DNA of 64,000 bases from Lingula anatina (taxonomy: Eukaryota > Brachiopoda > Lingulata > Lingulida > Lingulidae), in NCBI RefSeq assembly GCF_001039355.2, contig NW_019776082.1, positions 32,517 to 96,516 of the forward strand, in the 5' to 3' direction. The notes under the pieces were generated by a model. The model did no database searches. It saw only the letters and a list, made by a program, of their open reading frames with translations, and was not told the DNA's origin. The first letter of the stretch is position 1. The number at the start of each line of letters is the position of its first letter. A program made the position numbers and the translations under genes. Positions 9,701-20,617 of the stretch are shown piece by piece.

Positions 9701-11596
9701 GCTAAAAGACCGCGAGTTAAAATTTATGGAAAGCTAAGATCTAGGGCGTGAAAAAATAACACAAATGGCAATTAAGGGACGGATGTACCCAAATATAGCT
9801 TAAAATCGTCATTTTTAGTTTTTTATGTCTAATTATTGGTTAAATGTGTATCTATAACGTTTAAAAGAATAATTTTTTTACAATTTGAACAAAAAACATG
9901 TTTTTTTCTGAGGATTCTGATGCTGCACACATCGGCACCAGTGGCCTGGTCTATGCCCCGCCTTCGTTGTCAAGGGCCGTTGGCATGGGTAAACTCGGTG
10001 GGCGGACCTCAGCATCATCAGCCCGACTCGAGAAACAATAGAACAGGGATGCGTCATACCCCCTTTGTCATAAACAGCGATCGGCAAAGCAGTGCCTATT
10101 GTTCCGCTTAAGCTGTTTTGATAGTCGCTCTTGATTGTGATCAGCGCTAAGATGAATCTTTTCCGACACATTGGACTTGCTCGAAATGCGCGTTCTCCTT
10201 TGAATTCCTTGTTGTTACACGCGCTCTTTCGATTTTCTTGTTAACTTCTTGATTTTTTTGCTCACCATGATATTATTTTATATAAATTTAGTGTATTTTT
10301 CACGGAATATAAAAAATAATCCTCTGCTTATTAAAGTCANGAAACTGGAACCTGTTCGTTTAATATTCATACTGAAAGTATATATGTTATTTTTAGATAA
10401 TGTAACTAGTGCATATAATCATTTTCTTTTATTAAAATGCAATAAAACCAAGGTAGATTATCTCTCTCGTCATCCGACTGAACAAAAACCGGTTTTCCTC
10501 CAACCGCCCACATACTCTCAAAATTTTCTTTCTTTCCTCTGGAAATGGACTTTTAACACGAACTTTTCTCTTCCCTATAGCACACTCTACTTCTTCACTG
10601 CTTAGCTGATGTAAGACTTATGACCTATCACCGCACACGTAATCGGCTTATAACTCATTAACTATGCTCTGCCTCCCTCATGGCAACGGCCCTTAGCAAC
10701 AGAGTTGTCAGCCTGACTGGGGCGCGTGCCGGTGGAAAAACTCATCAAAAACACATTATGTGGTGAAAATACAAAACAATTATTACATCCAACGTTAGAT
10801 ACTTTTTTGATCAATTGAACCACACAAAAAACTTAAAAACATGATTTTAAGCGTAGTTAACCTTATAACCCACATTAAAGAACACTTAACATGGCCATAA
10901 TTCGTTTCTATGTCCAAGTCCGATATTAGGCTAATTTGACCTTGACTTTTTTTGTAGCCCCCAGCCACTTTATTCTTTAGCAGTACTCACTCGGGCTCTG
11001 CTACCTTTTCTATGAGAATAACGGTCAAGGTCACAAGAGAGTGAATGTCAATTAATAGCTCCTATTTGCTGGCTAACTCATTACATTGATAGAAAAAAGT
11101 TCCAGTCTAAATGTTCAAACCATGGTATATTGGCAAGGGATTTGAAGATAGAGGACCCAAAAGTAATTACATTGAGACATTTTGGGATTTATAACTATCC
11201 CGATACTCGCAAAAATGGAATAGCGTTCTCATTTATAGGCGTATTTTCAAGCCTAACTGTACGGTCTAAAAACGTGCTGCACTTATCACCTACTATTTGT
11301 ACCAACTGCTCTACTGGCCGATCACGTGGTAATAACTCACTATTACTCCACCCAACTGAACTGAACAGTTCACTCAAAATCAAGTAACACGTGACATGGT
11401 ACCTACAATAAATACATTTGGCTTACAGCCTCACCACCAGTCTCATGGAATTGATCTGGAGTGCAAGAGTTTATCTTTGCTACTCATCACGTTTGGCTCA
11501 CACCTTTCCTTCTGAACCGCAACCGACGAGGACATTATCCTCACACTGGTACTACATGTAACCCGTTAGAGGACAGAAAGTACTCGCCATTTCGTT
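9701..11596. other. No recognised gene; contains a single-N join
   Basis: The stretch has short ORFs without family features. A weak inverted pair around AACGGCCCTT lies at about 9966 and 10685. The N at 10340 probably marks an assembly join. The promoter of the olfactomedin gene should lie near the right end, but no TATA box is obvious. Confidence 0.4.
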
Positions 11597-14500
11597 ATGT
11601 TCACATTTCAAGTTTTATTCCTCTGCATTTTTCTTCCTTTTAGCAGAGGACGGAATACTCCGTCAAGTAACCAAGTTCCGTTTCCAAAACTCCTCGAGTT
11701 ACTGAAGGTACAGGTTCAAATCGAGAAAGTTGGTGATGTTCTCCAAAAAGAATGTCCAACACTGTTCCAGCGTCCAGACATCTCCAGTATTCTACAGCCA
11801 GTCATAGGTAGCCTTACACCTGAACTAAGATTTAATGTCTCTTATATTACAGCTGAAAGTAATTAAGACTTTAAAGAAATTAATTGAGACTTAATATCTT
11901 CAGTCTCTCTAAAAACAAACGGACCCCGTACATGTTGAGGGACATTTGAAGAAATCCAGTCCAGTCCCAATTAATAATGTGCAGGAGTGAACATACATCA
12001 GGATTTTTTAATGATACTTGTTTAATTATTGGAATATAGGAGAATATTACATTTAAGTAATATGACATTTTTGCAAAAATAACCTGTAATACTTTTTGTC
12101 TATAGTAGCCAATTTTGTACTGATAATTAAATTCAGGCCTAGGGGTATACGAATAATTTTTATCATGCATTCGTAGGAAAAAGGCAGTCGTACTTTGGCG
12201 CGTCATTGGAGGAGATAGAATTCAGGATCAGACTTGCTAAGCACACTCTAGATTTCTTGACGAAAAGTTACTTGAAGTGTAAAGCCGGGTCATTGAAGGT
12301 CACGACGCCAGGTAAGGTGAAATAAGATCGAATGAATATGCATTATTTCAAAAGCGCCAAATAAGTAAGGGGTAATTATTAAATCTTCTTTTTATGGTGT
12401 TATAGGAGAAAAGTCACGATTTCATCTTTTATATTGAAATGAAACTTAATACTTGATGTATCAAACAATATTGCTGGGTAGTTACGAAATAAAGTAAATT
12501 TAAATTTACAATGACTAAATATATGATGACTTGGAGTTATCAAATTTTATTTCTATTTTTGTTAATGCGCAAAGTATTGATCTAACGGCGAAGGACAATA
12601 TGGGTTTCATCATTATGTTTCATATTTTAGCCATTCAGTTTTGACATCGTCTTACAGTGTAAACCATTTGGGGTAAATCGATCATGTCATTTTGTTTCTA
12701 AATACTTCTCGCCATTTTTAGCTCCCGATACATGTGACAGTCAACCGTGTCAAAATAACGGGACGTGCTCAGCCAGCGAGGAAACTGCTATCTGCGCATG
12801 TCTGCCTGGTTTTACCGGTGCCACGTGTGACGTAGGTGGGTTCACGTGAACTAGTGTGACGTCACGGTGACACTGTTCCTACGTACAATGGAACAGATGA
12901 GTTATAACATCTATGGGCTCTACGTCTATATTTTTAAAGACTTTAAGAAGATAAGACATAACGGTTATAACACATAAACACATTTGTTTGCTCTGTTTGA
13001 ATGTCTAAGCTCCGGTTGTATGGAAGAATGTCATAATGCATTGTAAACACATGTACTTCAAAGATCAGACATTGATAGGTTGCGATAGCATGTCAGGTAT
13101 TACATATACATTATGTTTATGTGTTGGTTCATTTCACGTGGCATATACAGTACTAGTGTAGATCAGGTTTTGTCATTATTAGCTATCATATTAGTTGAAT
13201 GTTGGAAATGGTTTAATATTACCGCAGGCACATTTTACATAGATTGTGTAAACTGGTCTTTTCCATACAATATCCAAATTGCTTTTTATCTACATTGCTT
13301 ACTTTTAAGCACATTAGAAAAAAAAATTAACACAACCCAATCACGTAGAAATGTTCAACTAGTAGACCTATTAATAAATCAAATATAATTCATCAACTAA
13401 TCACGTTCCGTTTAAAATATAACCGCTTCATTTGATGTATAAATGAGAAAATACCTAAGAATGAAAATTATCGATAGGAATTTTGTAATAACATAACGGT
13501 GGTAATACTTCTGTTTCAGCGGTTGATCACTGCCGCAGTCAACCATGCCAAAACGGCGCCACCTGTGTGAATGGCACTACTACACATAGTTGCATTTGCC
13601 CAGAGACGCACACCGGAAGCAACTGTGAAATATGTACGTATTAACTACATGTGTTTATCTTTAAAAGGTATAAAAAAAGCAAGTGATTTCGTCATTTCGC
13701 TTTTTTTGTTGCTGCCAACATAAAAGCTGCATTTCATTATTATGGGCCGGTGTTTTTTTGTGTGTGTGTGTGTGGGGGGGGGGATTGTTAAAACAAACAC
13801 ACCAAATCAAGTATCAATTTTGCAATATGTTGTGTGCGATGCAGTTATCGTAATAGCCCATGGCACCACGTGGCACCAACATGCAAAAACACTTGGTACA
13901 TTATGAAGTTCTTTGCGTTCACGCTATGCGGGCTCGGACATTTTAGACATTCTGTTGAAGCAGGGGCTTTCTTTAAGGGGTTAATGTAGTGAGGGGAGGG
14001 GACTTCTTCAAGGAGGAAGTACTACGGCGTGAATAAGCCTGGAACATTGTAATCCGGGTCAGGAGAGTTTGCTTTTATAAATCAAAATGTTACTTCATTC
14101 CTGTGCTTTGATAAAATATTATCAATAGCCTACAAACCGAATATGTCACCATTTTACATGTGCTGCTATTTAGATAGGTGTGTGCATTTTCCAGTGCGTT
14201 CATTCGGGACAGGGTTTTCTCTTGTTTAAAAATTGTATAAAAAGAAAGTCATGAAACTTTTGAAGTCCTTTGAAGAATACATGTAGTCGAATTATGAGGC
14301 CAAAAAAAGGTTTTTTTCTCTTAAATACGGTTTACTTTGAAATAGCAATTAGGAAGTACGTTTCAATGCTGTAAAGCTCTGTGTAGCAGTTTGATCATGA
14401 AGTGATCATTATTTCACTATGTGTGTTCATTTTATTATTTTCTTACCTGTACATATTTATTGGATATAATACATTTGTTTTTTGTTATAGGGACAACATG

Positions 14501-15293
14501 TCCTCCTGGTGGTTCTATTAGAATTGAGAACACGTCAATGGCCTTTCAGTACAGCCCAGCAAAAGGCAATTATCCTTCTTGGATGGAAGACTCTCAGCCA
14601 ACTAACCCCAGCGGTGCAGACCGAGTGTGGTTGTTCAAAGGATATGAAAATAAAGTAATTACTGTATACGAAACTGTAGAAGACATGACACGTGGCATAC
14701 AAAGTGCGTCAATTACACTTCCATACAAATGGGCCGGTACAGGACATGTCGTAAACAAAGGTGGTTTGTTTTTTCAGCGTTCAAAAACTCAAAATATAGT
14801 TAAATATGATATCCAGAAAAGAAACATTACGGCAGAGAACCACTTAAAATACGTAGACAGTGACAACACATGCACTTATCAATGGGGCGGTTACGCTACC
14901 ACTGATTTTGCCGTGGATGAGTACGGACTGTGGTTAGTGTACGGGAACAGGAGTAACAACTGTAACCTGGTCATCGCTAAGATCAACCCAGACACTCTCA
15001 ACGTTGAGAATTCGTGGGCAACGACCATTGGCAGTAGAAGCGTGGGAAACACTTTCATGAAATGTGGCGTGCTTTACGCCACGGATTCCTACAGTGAAAC
15101 ATCCACTTACATCCGCTATACCTATGACACCAATACTGGAAAACAAGAGACACTTCCGCTGAACAGGATCCCGTTCAACCAACCTGGTACATACAATACC
15201 ATGTTAGATTACAATCCCCATGATGGTCTTCTGTATTATGCTGATGACTATCACGGATATCTTGCAACGTTCCCAATTGTTAAATCAGTGTAA
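11597..15293 (+). CDS. Secreted EGF-EGF-olfactomedin protein, five exons
   Basis: Exons are proposed at 11597-11807, 12177-12311, 12722-12835, 13520-13633 and 14491-15293. All introns are GT-AG, all are in phase 1, and the joined length is 1377 nt (458 codons plus stop). Exon 1 starts with a signal-peptide-like MFTFQVLFLCIFLPFS and continues into a leucine/lysine-rich helical segment. Exon 2 encodes a second helical segment (SYFGASLEEIEFRIRLAKHT) that could be a coiled coil for oligomerisation. Exons 3 and 4 each encode one EGF domain, and exon 5 an olfactomedin domain. Secreted olfactomedin proteins (noelin/myocilin-like) act in extracellular matrix and cell-cell signalling. Exons 1 and 2 are inferred from splice signals, phase and frame only; exons 3-5 are also supported by domain content. 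A longer 5' end is possible. Confidence 0.75.
12722..12835 (+). CDS. Exon 3: EGF-like domain 1
   Basis: The exon is 114 bp, phase 1 at both ends, and encodes PDTCDSQPCQNNGTC followed by CACLPGFTGATC. The six cysteines have canonical EGF spacing. The acceptor is TTTTTAG and the donor TAG|GTGGG. Confidence 0.85.
   Translation, partial: LPIHVTVNRVKITGRAQPARKLLSAHVCLVLPVPRVT
13520..13633 (+). CDS. Exon 4: EGF-like domain 2
   Basis: The exon is also 114 bp and phase 1 to phase 1. It encodes VDHCRSQPCQNGATC and CICPETHTGSNC, the second six-cysteine EGF module. The acceptor is CTGTTTCAG and the donor TAT|GTACGT. Equal length and phase suggest exon duplication from exon 3. Confidence 0.85.
14491..15293 (+). 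CDS. Exon 5: olfactomedin domain and stop
   Basis: The acceptor TTTTGTTATAG precedes an 803-bp exon encoding one whole olfactomedin beta-propeller: a GADRVWLFKGY strand, GTGHVVNKGGLFFQRS, a TDFAVDEYGLWLVY core, LVIAKINPDTLNVENSWAT, MKCGVLYATDSYS, and the terminal ...MLDYNPHDGLLYYADDYHG. These are the diagnostic blocks of the family. Methionines upstream of the acceptor (14421) fall in the intron and are not the start. Confidence 0.9.
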
Positions 15294-15324
15294 CAAGATC
15301 ACGTATTCAGAAAAGAAAGCCAAA

Positions 15325-15330
15325 AATAAA
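15325..15330 (+). terminator. Poly(A) signal of the olfactomedin gene
   Basis: AATAAA lies 32 bp after the stop codon, with TG-rich sequence further downstream. Confidence 0.5.
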
Positions 15331-15689
15331 TATTTGAAACTATAGTTTTGTTTTCAGAAACCTCCCCTTTCCCACGATGCGTGTGTAAGCATGTGTGCGT
15401 GCGTGCGTGTGCGTTTGAAAAACGTGTTAGCATGGGTATGTTCTTGGGCAGGTGGTGAATTGACAGATAGGTCAATGCACCTATCAATGGGAAGAAAAAC
15501 GTTTTGCATTTATCTAATTATATAAAGCTGGATCCAGTCTACCGTGCAATACACTATCCCTGCTTAAATCAACACGGGATTTTAAAATCATGAACAGAAA
15601 CTTATTTATTTATGTATAATGTGCATAACGTGCTCCTTAAAGATCACGTGTCTAACAGCGTGTGCGTCTACAGCGTACTCCTGTAGACG

Positions 15690-15885
15690 GTGCGACAAGC
15701 CTTCAACACGGGCAACAATTCTGTGTTGTTGGACATTGTCCAATTTATCCTAAAGATTAGTTTCGGAATTGGTCAAGATTATTTAGGAATTGGTTCTCCT
15801 CCGCCATGCACATTCCAATTCATGCCACAGGTGCTCAGTGGGATTAATAGTAGGTTTAATATCAGGGCTCAAAGACTTTTTGACT
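15690..15885 (-). mobile_element. Tc1/mariner transposase remnant, C-terminal part
   Basis: The minus strand reads SPDIKPTINPTEHLWHELE, a damaged form of the SPDxNPxEHLWxxL motif around the last acidic residue of Tc1/mariner DDE transposases. Downstream on the same strand is a leucine-rich stretch that also fits the C-terminus. The sequence is too short and broken to be active. Confidence 0.6.
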
Positions 15886-16599
15886 TAAATGATGACCTTA
15901 TTATTTGCTGTGATTACGCTGTCCTTTATGTTTTGCGTTAGTCTACATTTTGCTGTACGTGCTTGTAATTTTTTTTAATCTGTGCGTTCAACTTTTGCAG
16001 GTCTGGTTACGCCCCTGTTATGTGATGAAAGTGTTAATTTGGCAATTAGTTCCTTAGCTTTAAGCTATCTAAATAAAATTGCAGTGTAAAAATTTCAACA
16101 AGATGTTGGCGCAATAGCCCTTTACTCTTTGTGGATATTTCCCCCGTCAAAGTTTGTCTATTTGTCTAAAATTATCTTTCAATCTTTACTCTTTTTCCTG
16201 TTTTTCCTCAACACGTTTTCTTCCAAGGAAGTAACGCCTGGGCATACGCATGCTTCAAGATACCTTGAGATCAAATTCTGTTATTAATGTTCGCGACCGT
16301 GTTTGATCTTAATTGTTTAAATATTGAAATTTAACGTCATTTACAAATACCAATAAAATAACCCCATGAAATAAATGAGATATATTGAAAAATATAAATG
16401 CCCACCAATACGAGTTTGATACATGTTATTACCTGGCTTGGGAATTGCAGCAGTGCATAATTAACAGGTTATATTGTTAACGAGCTCTTGGTCAACTACA
16501 ATGCATTTAAAATGCATCAGCAATTAGTAAGCAAATGATGAAAGTTAATGATGAAAGCCAACTGATGAAAGTTAAACTAAAATGCCATCAGCTTTTAAT

Positions 16600-16800
16600 A
16601 TGATCTAAAACACCTGAGGTGACCGAGATCGCAAATATTGTCACCGAAGTTAGTAAGTCAAGGAAGACCGTCACAGACAAAGAAAGATTGTCAAGGAGTG
16701 CTGCAATTTTGGTGAATCCCACGGCAACACACTGAGGCATAAGAAAAATTGCTCAACTCCGTTCAGCACAACTTTCTTAAACTATTGTCTGTATGCACCA
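16600..16800 (+). mobile_element. Tc1-like transposase remnant, N-terminal part
   Basis: The plus strand reads SRKTVTDKERLSRSAAILVN and then HxGIRKIAQLRSAQLS after a stop. This resembles the GRPRKTTxxxDRxIxR linker between the two helix-turn-helix domains of Tc1 transposases. It is on the strand opposite to the C-terminal remnant 700 bp away, so the pair is either two insertions or one rearranged element. Confidence 0.45.
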
Positions 16801-17052
16801 TGCAGCTCAGTTAAGTCTCATAGACCTTTATCCTCATTGCCGTCACAGTAACACGTGACCCAGATATATTGCTTCATTTATGCATATTGAGTGGAGGTTT
16901 ACTAAAACGCTTTTTTTTCCTACTAATAGATTGTTTTTATAAATTTTTATAGATTGAGTGCTGAATATTCAAAATTCGAGAAATGGATTTTTGTGGGTCT
17001 ATTGTCCTTTTATAACATTAACTATGTTATTTCTTTCCATCATAAATAAACN

Positions 17053-17105
17053 GGGGGGGGGGGTCGAGACCCCTCCCCCCCCGACCCCCCTAAATCGGCC
17101 ACTGC
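17053..17105. mobile_element. MITE end with G/C-run hairpin
   Basis: A G run and a C run flank GTCGAGACCCC, ending in ATCGGCCACTGC. The same kind of end (CCGCCACTGC) closes the element at 45809-46075. This resembles the widespread CAGTGGCGGATCC-type terminal repeat of invertebrate DNA transposons. The N at 17052 sits at its left edge, so the element is probably incompletely assembled. Confidence 0.5.
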
Positions 17106-17445
17106 ATACAGGTAAATGTATAGAGTCCAGAACACGTGGAAGTTGAGAAAAATGTTGAGGAGGTTCACGTGTTATCCCCTTTAAATAGCGCAGTATATTA
17201 CTCAAAGGTCAAACAATTAGCCAAAACATGCTAGACATACATAGCGTCTTGGATACTGAAAACATGTCCTGATTGAATTGTTGACGACCTTTAAGTAGGC
17301 CCTACTGTAGATAACCTACTTAACGATACATACAGGCAAACGACATTCTTTCCGATAAAATTGGGCGGCGTGCGGTAGTGGAGCGCTGTGCCCACACTAA
17401 CAGGTTTTTTTCATAAATATGGCATCTAAAGAGCTCTAGAGGAAT
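17095..17445 (+). repeat. TRIM 5'-flank duplicate, copy 1, with decayed start
   Basis: It aligns with 46068-46440: both have GTAGGCCCTACTGTAGATAA, TGATACATACAGGCAAAC-like sequence, and GAGCGCTGTGCCCACACTAA before an ATG. Here ATG at 17419 reads MASKEL and then TAG. It is the promoter and start of a TRIM copy whose coding part is gone. Confidence 0.75.
17419..17439 (+). pseudogene. Decayed TRIM start (MASKEL-stop)
   Basis: Six codons match the N-terminus of the TRIM-NHL family (MASKE...), followed at once by TAG and by sequence unrelated to the RING. It is placed by homology of its upstream block to the functional copies' flanks. Confidence 0.6.
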
Positions 17446-18270
17446 GAGATCACATATAAATATATGAGCCTGTCCCGCTAGGGTCCCGTGGGGCGTTATT
17501 TTAATCGCGGGACTGGAAAGATGTTGAGTCTCCCTTGAAAAGAAGTCTATATCCCAAACACGAAAAAAAGTAAATACAAAAGCGTTAATAAAAGTAGAAA
17601 TCGATTATAAAGTATCAATAGCACAAGCAAAATTAAAGTCATTTTAGTAAGTCATTATTGTTATGCAATTCAAAAATACATTTTGACGTTTGCACAAAGT
17701 TCACAATATCCTTCGGTGTCCATAACAAAAATAATAACCTTGAACTAAATTTCAAATAAAAAAAAAATAATCCCGGAAACGATACTGAATGGCTCCATTC
17801 TTATCTCGACGGCACATGGTTTATTACGCTCCTACAGTCTTGGTTGAAAAGTAAAACATTTCCCACCTGGAGTGATCATCTCTCAGGAATTTACATCTGT
17901 GATCTTTATGACTGGTAAGAATTGTTTCATGGCCTGACGCTGAACAAATAAAATAAAAACCAACAAAACCAAAGGAACTCAAAATAACGCAACTAAAGAG
18001 TTTTAATTCCTATTACGTTAATGCACGCATTATGGTCCGAAAGACAAGTGCAAGTGACAAGTGCACCTCTTCTCCCATTTCTTCCCTTCTTCAACTATTT
18101 ATCCAACTGCAACACTTCCCTTGCGTTTTTTTCTTTTTCTATTACATGTAACTCTGTTAAGTTGTCCGTGCGCATCATATAGGGCCTACATATTCATTCC
18201 TTCTATTCCGCCTTGTCGTTTGTTTAAGGTCACGAGGTGATGCTAAATATGTCAAGGCTGTATGCATTAT

Positions 18271-18281
18271 AAGATGGCGGC
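18271..18281 (+). promoter_or_regulatory. YY1-like core promoter motif
   Basis: AAGATGGCGGC, the vertebrate YY1/Inr-type consensus, lies 127 bp upstream of the first TRIM ATG. The GC box cassette of the other copies is absent here, so this copy may use a different promoter. The assignment is by motif alone. Confidence 0.35.
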
Positions 18282-18407
18282 TCCCTTTTCCAGGCTGTTT
18301 ACGTGGCAGAGCGATCGTTAAAATTCAGCTAAAACAGGGCTAACTAGAAATAATTTTCACCAAGATACTGGAAGGATCGTAGTGCGGCCCGGTCACGTTA
18401 CAATACC

Positions 18408-20617
18408 ATGGCAATGGCTTCGAAAAAGCTGTGTAACGTCTTCAGTGAGAACTTTTTAACGTGTCATATATGTCTGGAGGAATATAAAGACCCGAGAGTG
18501 CTCCCCTGTTACCACACGTTCTGCCTGGAATGCATTGCTGACCATGCAGCCAAGAATGGTGTCCAGAACAAGTTCTCCTGTCCCGTGTGTCGCCAAGAGG
18601 CTCCCGTACCACCAGGTGGGTTAGAAACTCTCGTGAAAAACTTCTTCTTAAGAAAAGTAACAGACTTCATGAAAGACCAGAAATCGCCCGAGGGGAGACT
18701 TTGTGAGTATTGTAACCATAAAGAGGCCACTTTCATGTGCCAAGGTTGTCCAGAAACCAACCAACTGTGTGCTACATGTCGTGCTATTCACGACAAAATT
18801 CCGTCTTGTAAGGGCCATTCGTTTGTACCTCTGTCACAAGTCGACATCTTAGTTAAGACAGGCAATATACGAGAACAATTGCGCCACGTATTAGATAAAG
18901 TTCAACACTGCGACAAACACGACGGAGAACCGCTGGCATTCTATTGTGTAAATGATGACACTGTTATATGCAGAGAATGTATTGTAAAAGTCCACAGCAA
19001 ACACGATTTCAAAGCATTAGGGGATGTGGTAAAATTTCAAAGAGATCTGATAAAAGAAAAGCTGAAATGTCTTCCTACTGAGAAACTGTCTCGTTTTGAG
19101 AAGGCGGAGAATGCCATTATACGAACGGAAGAGGGGCTAACAGAAAATCAGACAAAAGTACTCCGTTTGGTTGATTCTCAGAAATTAGCCATGACGAAAG
19201 AGATAAAAGAAAACAATAAAACCATTGAAAGAGAACTCAGCAATTATTATCAAGAAGTAGAGAAGGACGTCCGTCAACAGACCGACGCGTATTTAGCAAG
19301 TGTAAAACAAATTTAGAAACGTATCGAATAAAAGTACAGTCAGATTACAACGAAATGCAAAATGTCTTAGATACCAAAAGCAACGAAATAGCGGCAGAAG
19401 TGAAGGCATTCACCTCCACGCAGGTGAAGACTTTAGAAGCTGAAAAGGACAAGCTAGAAATGAGCAAGATTCCCATTCAGAGTATTCGTGAATTCGCTCA
19501 GCAGCTAACAGACACCGGCTCCGACATTGAGGTCATGACCCACTCTAAAAAACTCAAAACTAGAATCCAAGAGTTACAGACAGTAGAACCAGTCTTTGAT
19601 ACCAAGATCACCGACATAAGATTTACACCAGGACAAACAGATATGGACGTCGTGCTGCAGCTTCCTAAAATTTCTGAACCACAGTTGTCCATCAAAACGG
19701 GGTCAATTACGGCCAAAACATACCGGGGTCCTTTGGATACGTATTTTGGAAGTTTAAAACAAAAAAGAGCAAACTATCCTGCACTGAAGGAATTTCTGAG
19801 AGTAACCTGGCTTCATAAGCCGGTGCGGAATGTATGTTTTGGCGTGATATGTTCGCTGCGGGATATCCAGTGCACAGATGACGGTTGTATTTTATTTGTA
19901 TATGAGGCTTACTATTCTCCTGCTGAGAAAGTGTCTGTATTCTCCAGCACAGGTCAACGTAATAGTGAGATCAGTATAGAGAGAGTGGCGAGGTGTATCA
20001 CTACAGTCAGTAACGATAGATTCGTGGTCGCATGTGACGACAATTGCTGTAGACTGTATTCAACATCAGGTCAAGTTATCCGATGTTTTGGTCAGGGTGA
20101 CATGTCTGACCCCTGGGGTGTCACTGTGGACCGTACAGAGGGTAAGGTGTACGTATGTGATAGTGGTGCACAGTGCATCTGTGTGTACGACATGATGTCA
20201 TTTAACCTTGTAAACAGAATTCCTATCCCAATGTGCAGTAAAGGTCCACTGTGCTGTGTATACCACCACGGCATCAATGCCATCATAGTCAGCGACTACA
20301 GTGCCCACTGTGTGTATGCAGTGACACCCCAGGGTGACGTCGTGTTTCAATACGGAGCACGAGGTCAGAGTGGAAGTGGGGACAGACAACTGAGTAATCC
20401 ACGAGGAGTGTGCGTAGATAAGTTTGGACACATATTCATAGCTGACAGCAGTAATCACAGGGTGGTTGTTCTTGGTTTAAATGGAAGATTTCTACGTAAC
20501 ATTTTGAGTGACGGCAAACAAAATCCTGTATCAGTCGATGTCAACAGTAACGGACAGCTTGTTGTTGCGACGTCCCGTGGTGGAATATCAATTTATAAGT
20601 ATATTGATAAGAAATAA
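18408..20617 (+). pseudogene. TRIM-NHL copy 1, one-base frameshift
   Basis: Codons 1-302 (18408-19316) give the RING (C19xxC22...CPVC), B-box1, B-box2 (CDKHDGEPLAFYC..CRECIVKVHSKH) and half the coiled coil. The frame from about 19320 to 20617 gives the rest of the coiled coil and the propeller with NHL-like repeats (GDMSDPWGVTVDRTEGKVYV; GSGDRQLSNPRGVCVDKFGH). The break is at VKQ|HLETY: compared with the other copies one base is missing in the CAT codon (about 19310), creating TAG. Everything else is well conserved, so the lesion is recent, a segregating null allele, or a sequencing error. An E3 ubiquitin-ligase role would be expected of an intact protein. The truncated RING/B-box/half-coil product could still dimerise and interfere. 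Confidence 0.8.

Noticed and set aside
9878-10171. ORFs of 91-97 codons on both strands
   Set aside because: No domain, splice context or homologous copy in the window. Both strands are open by chance in a GC-richer patch.
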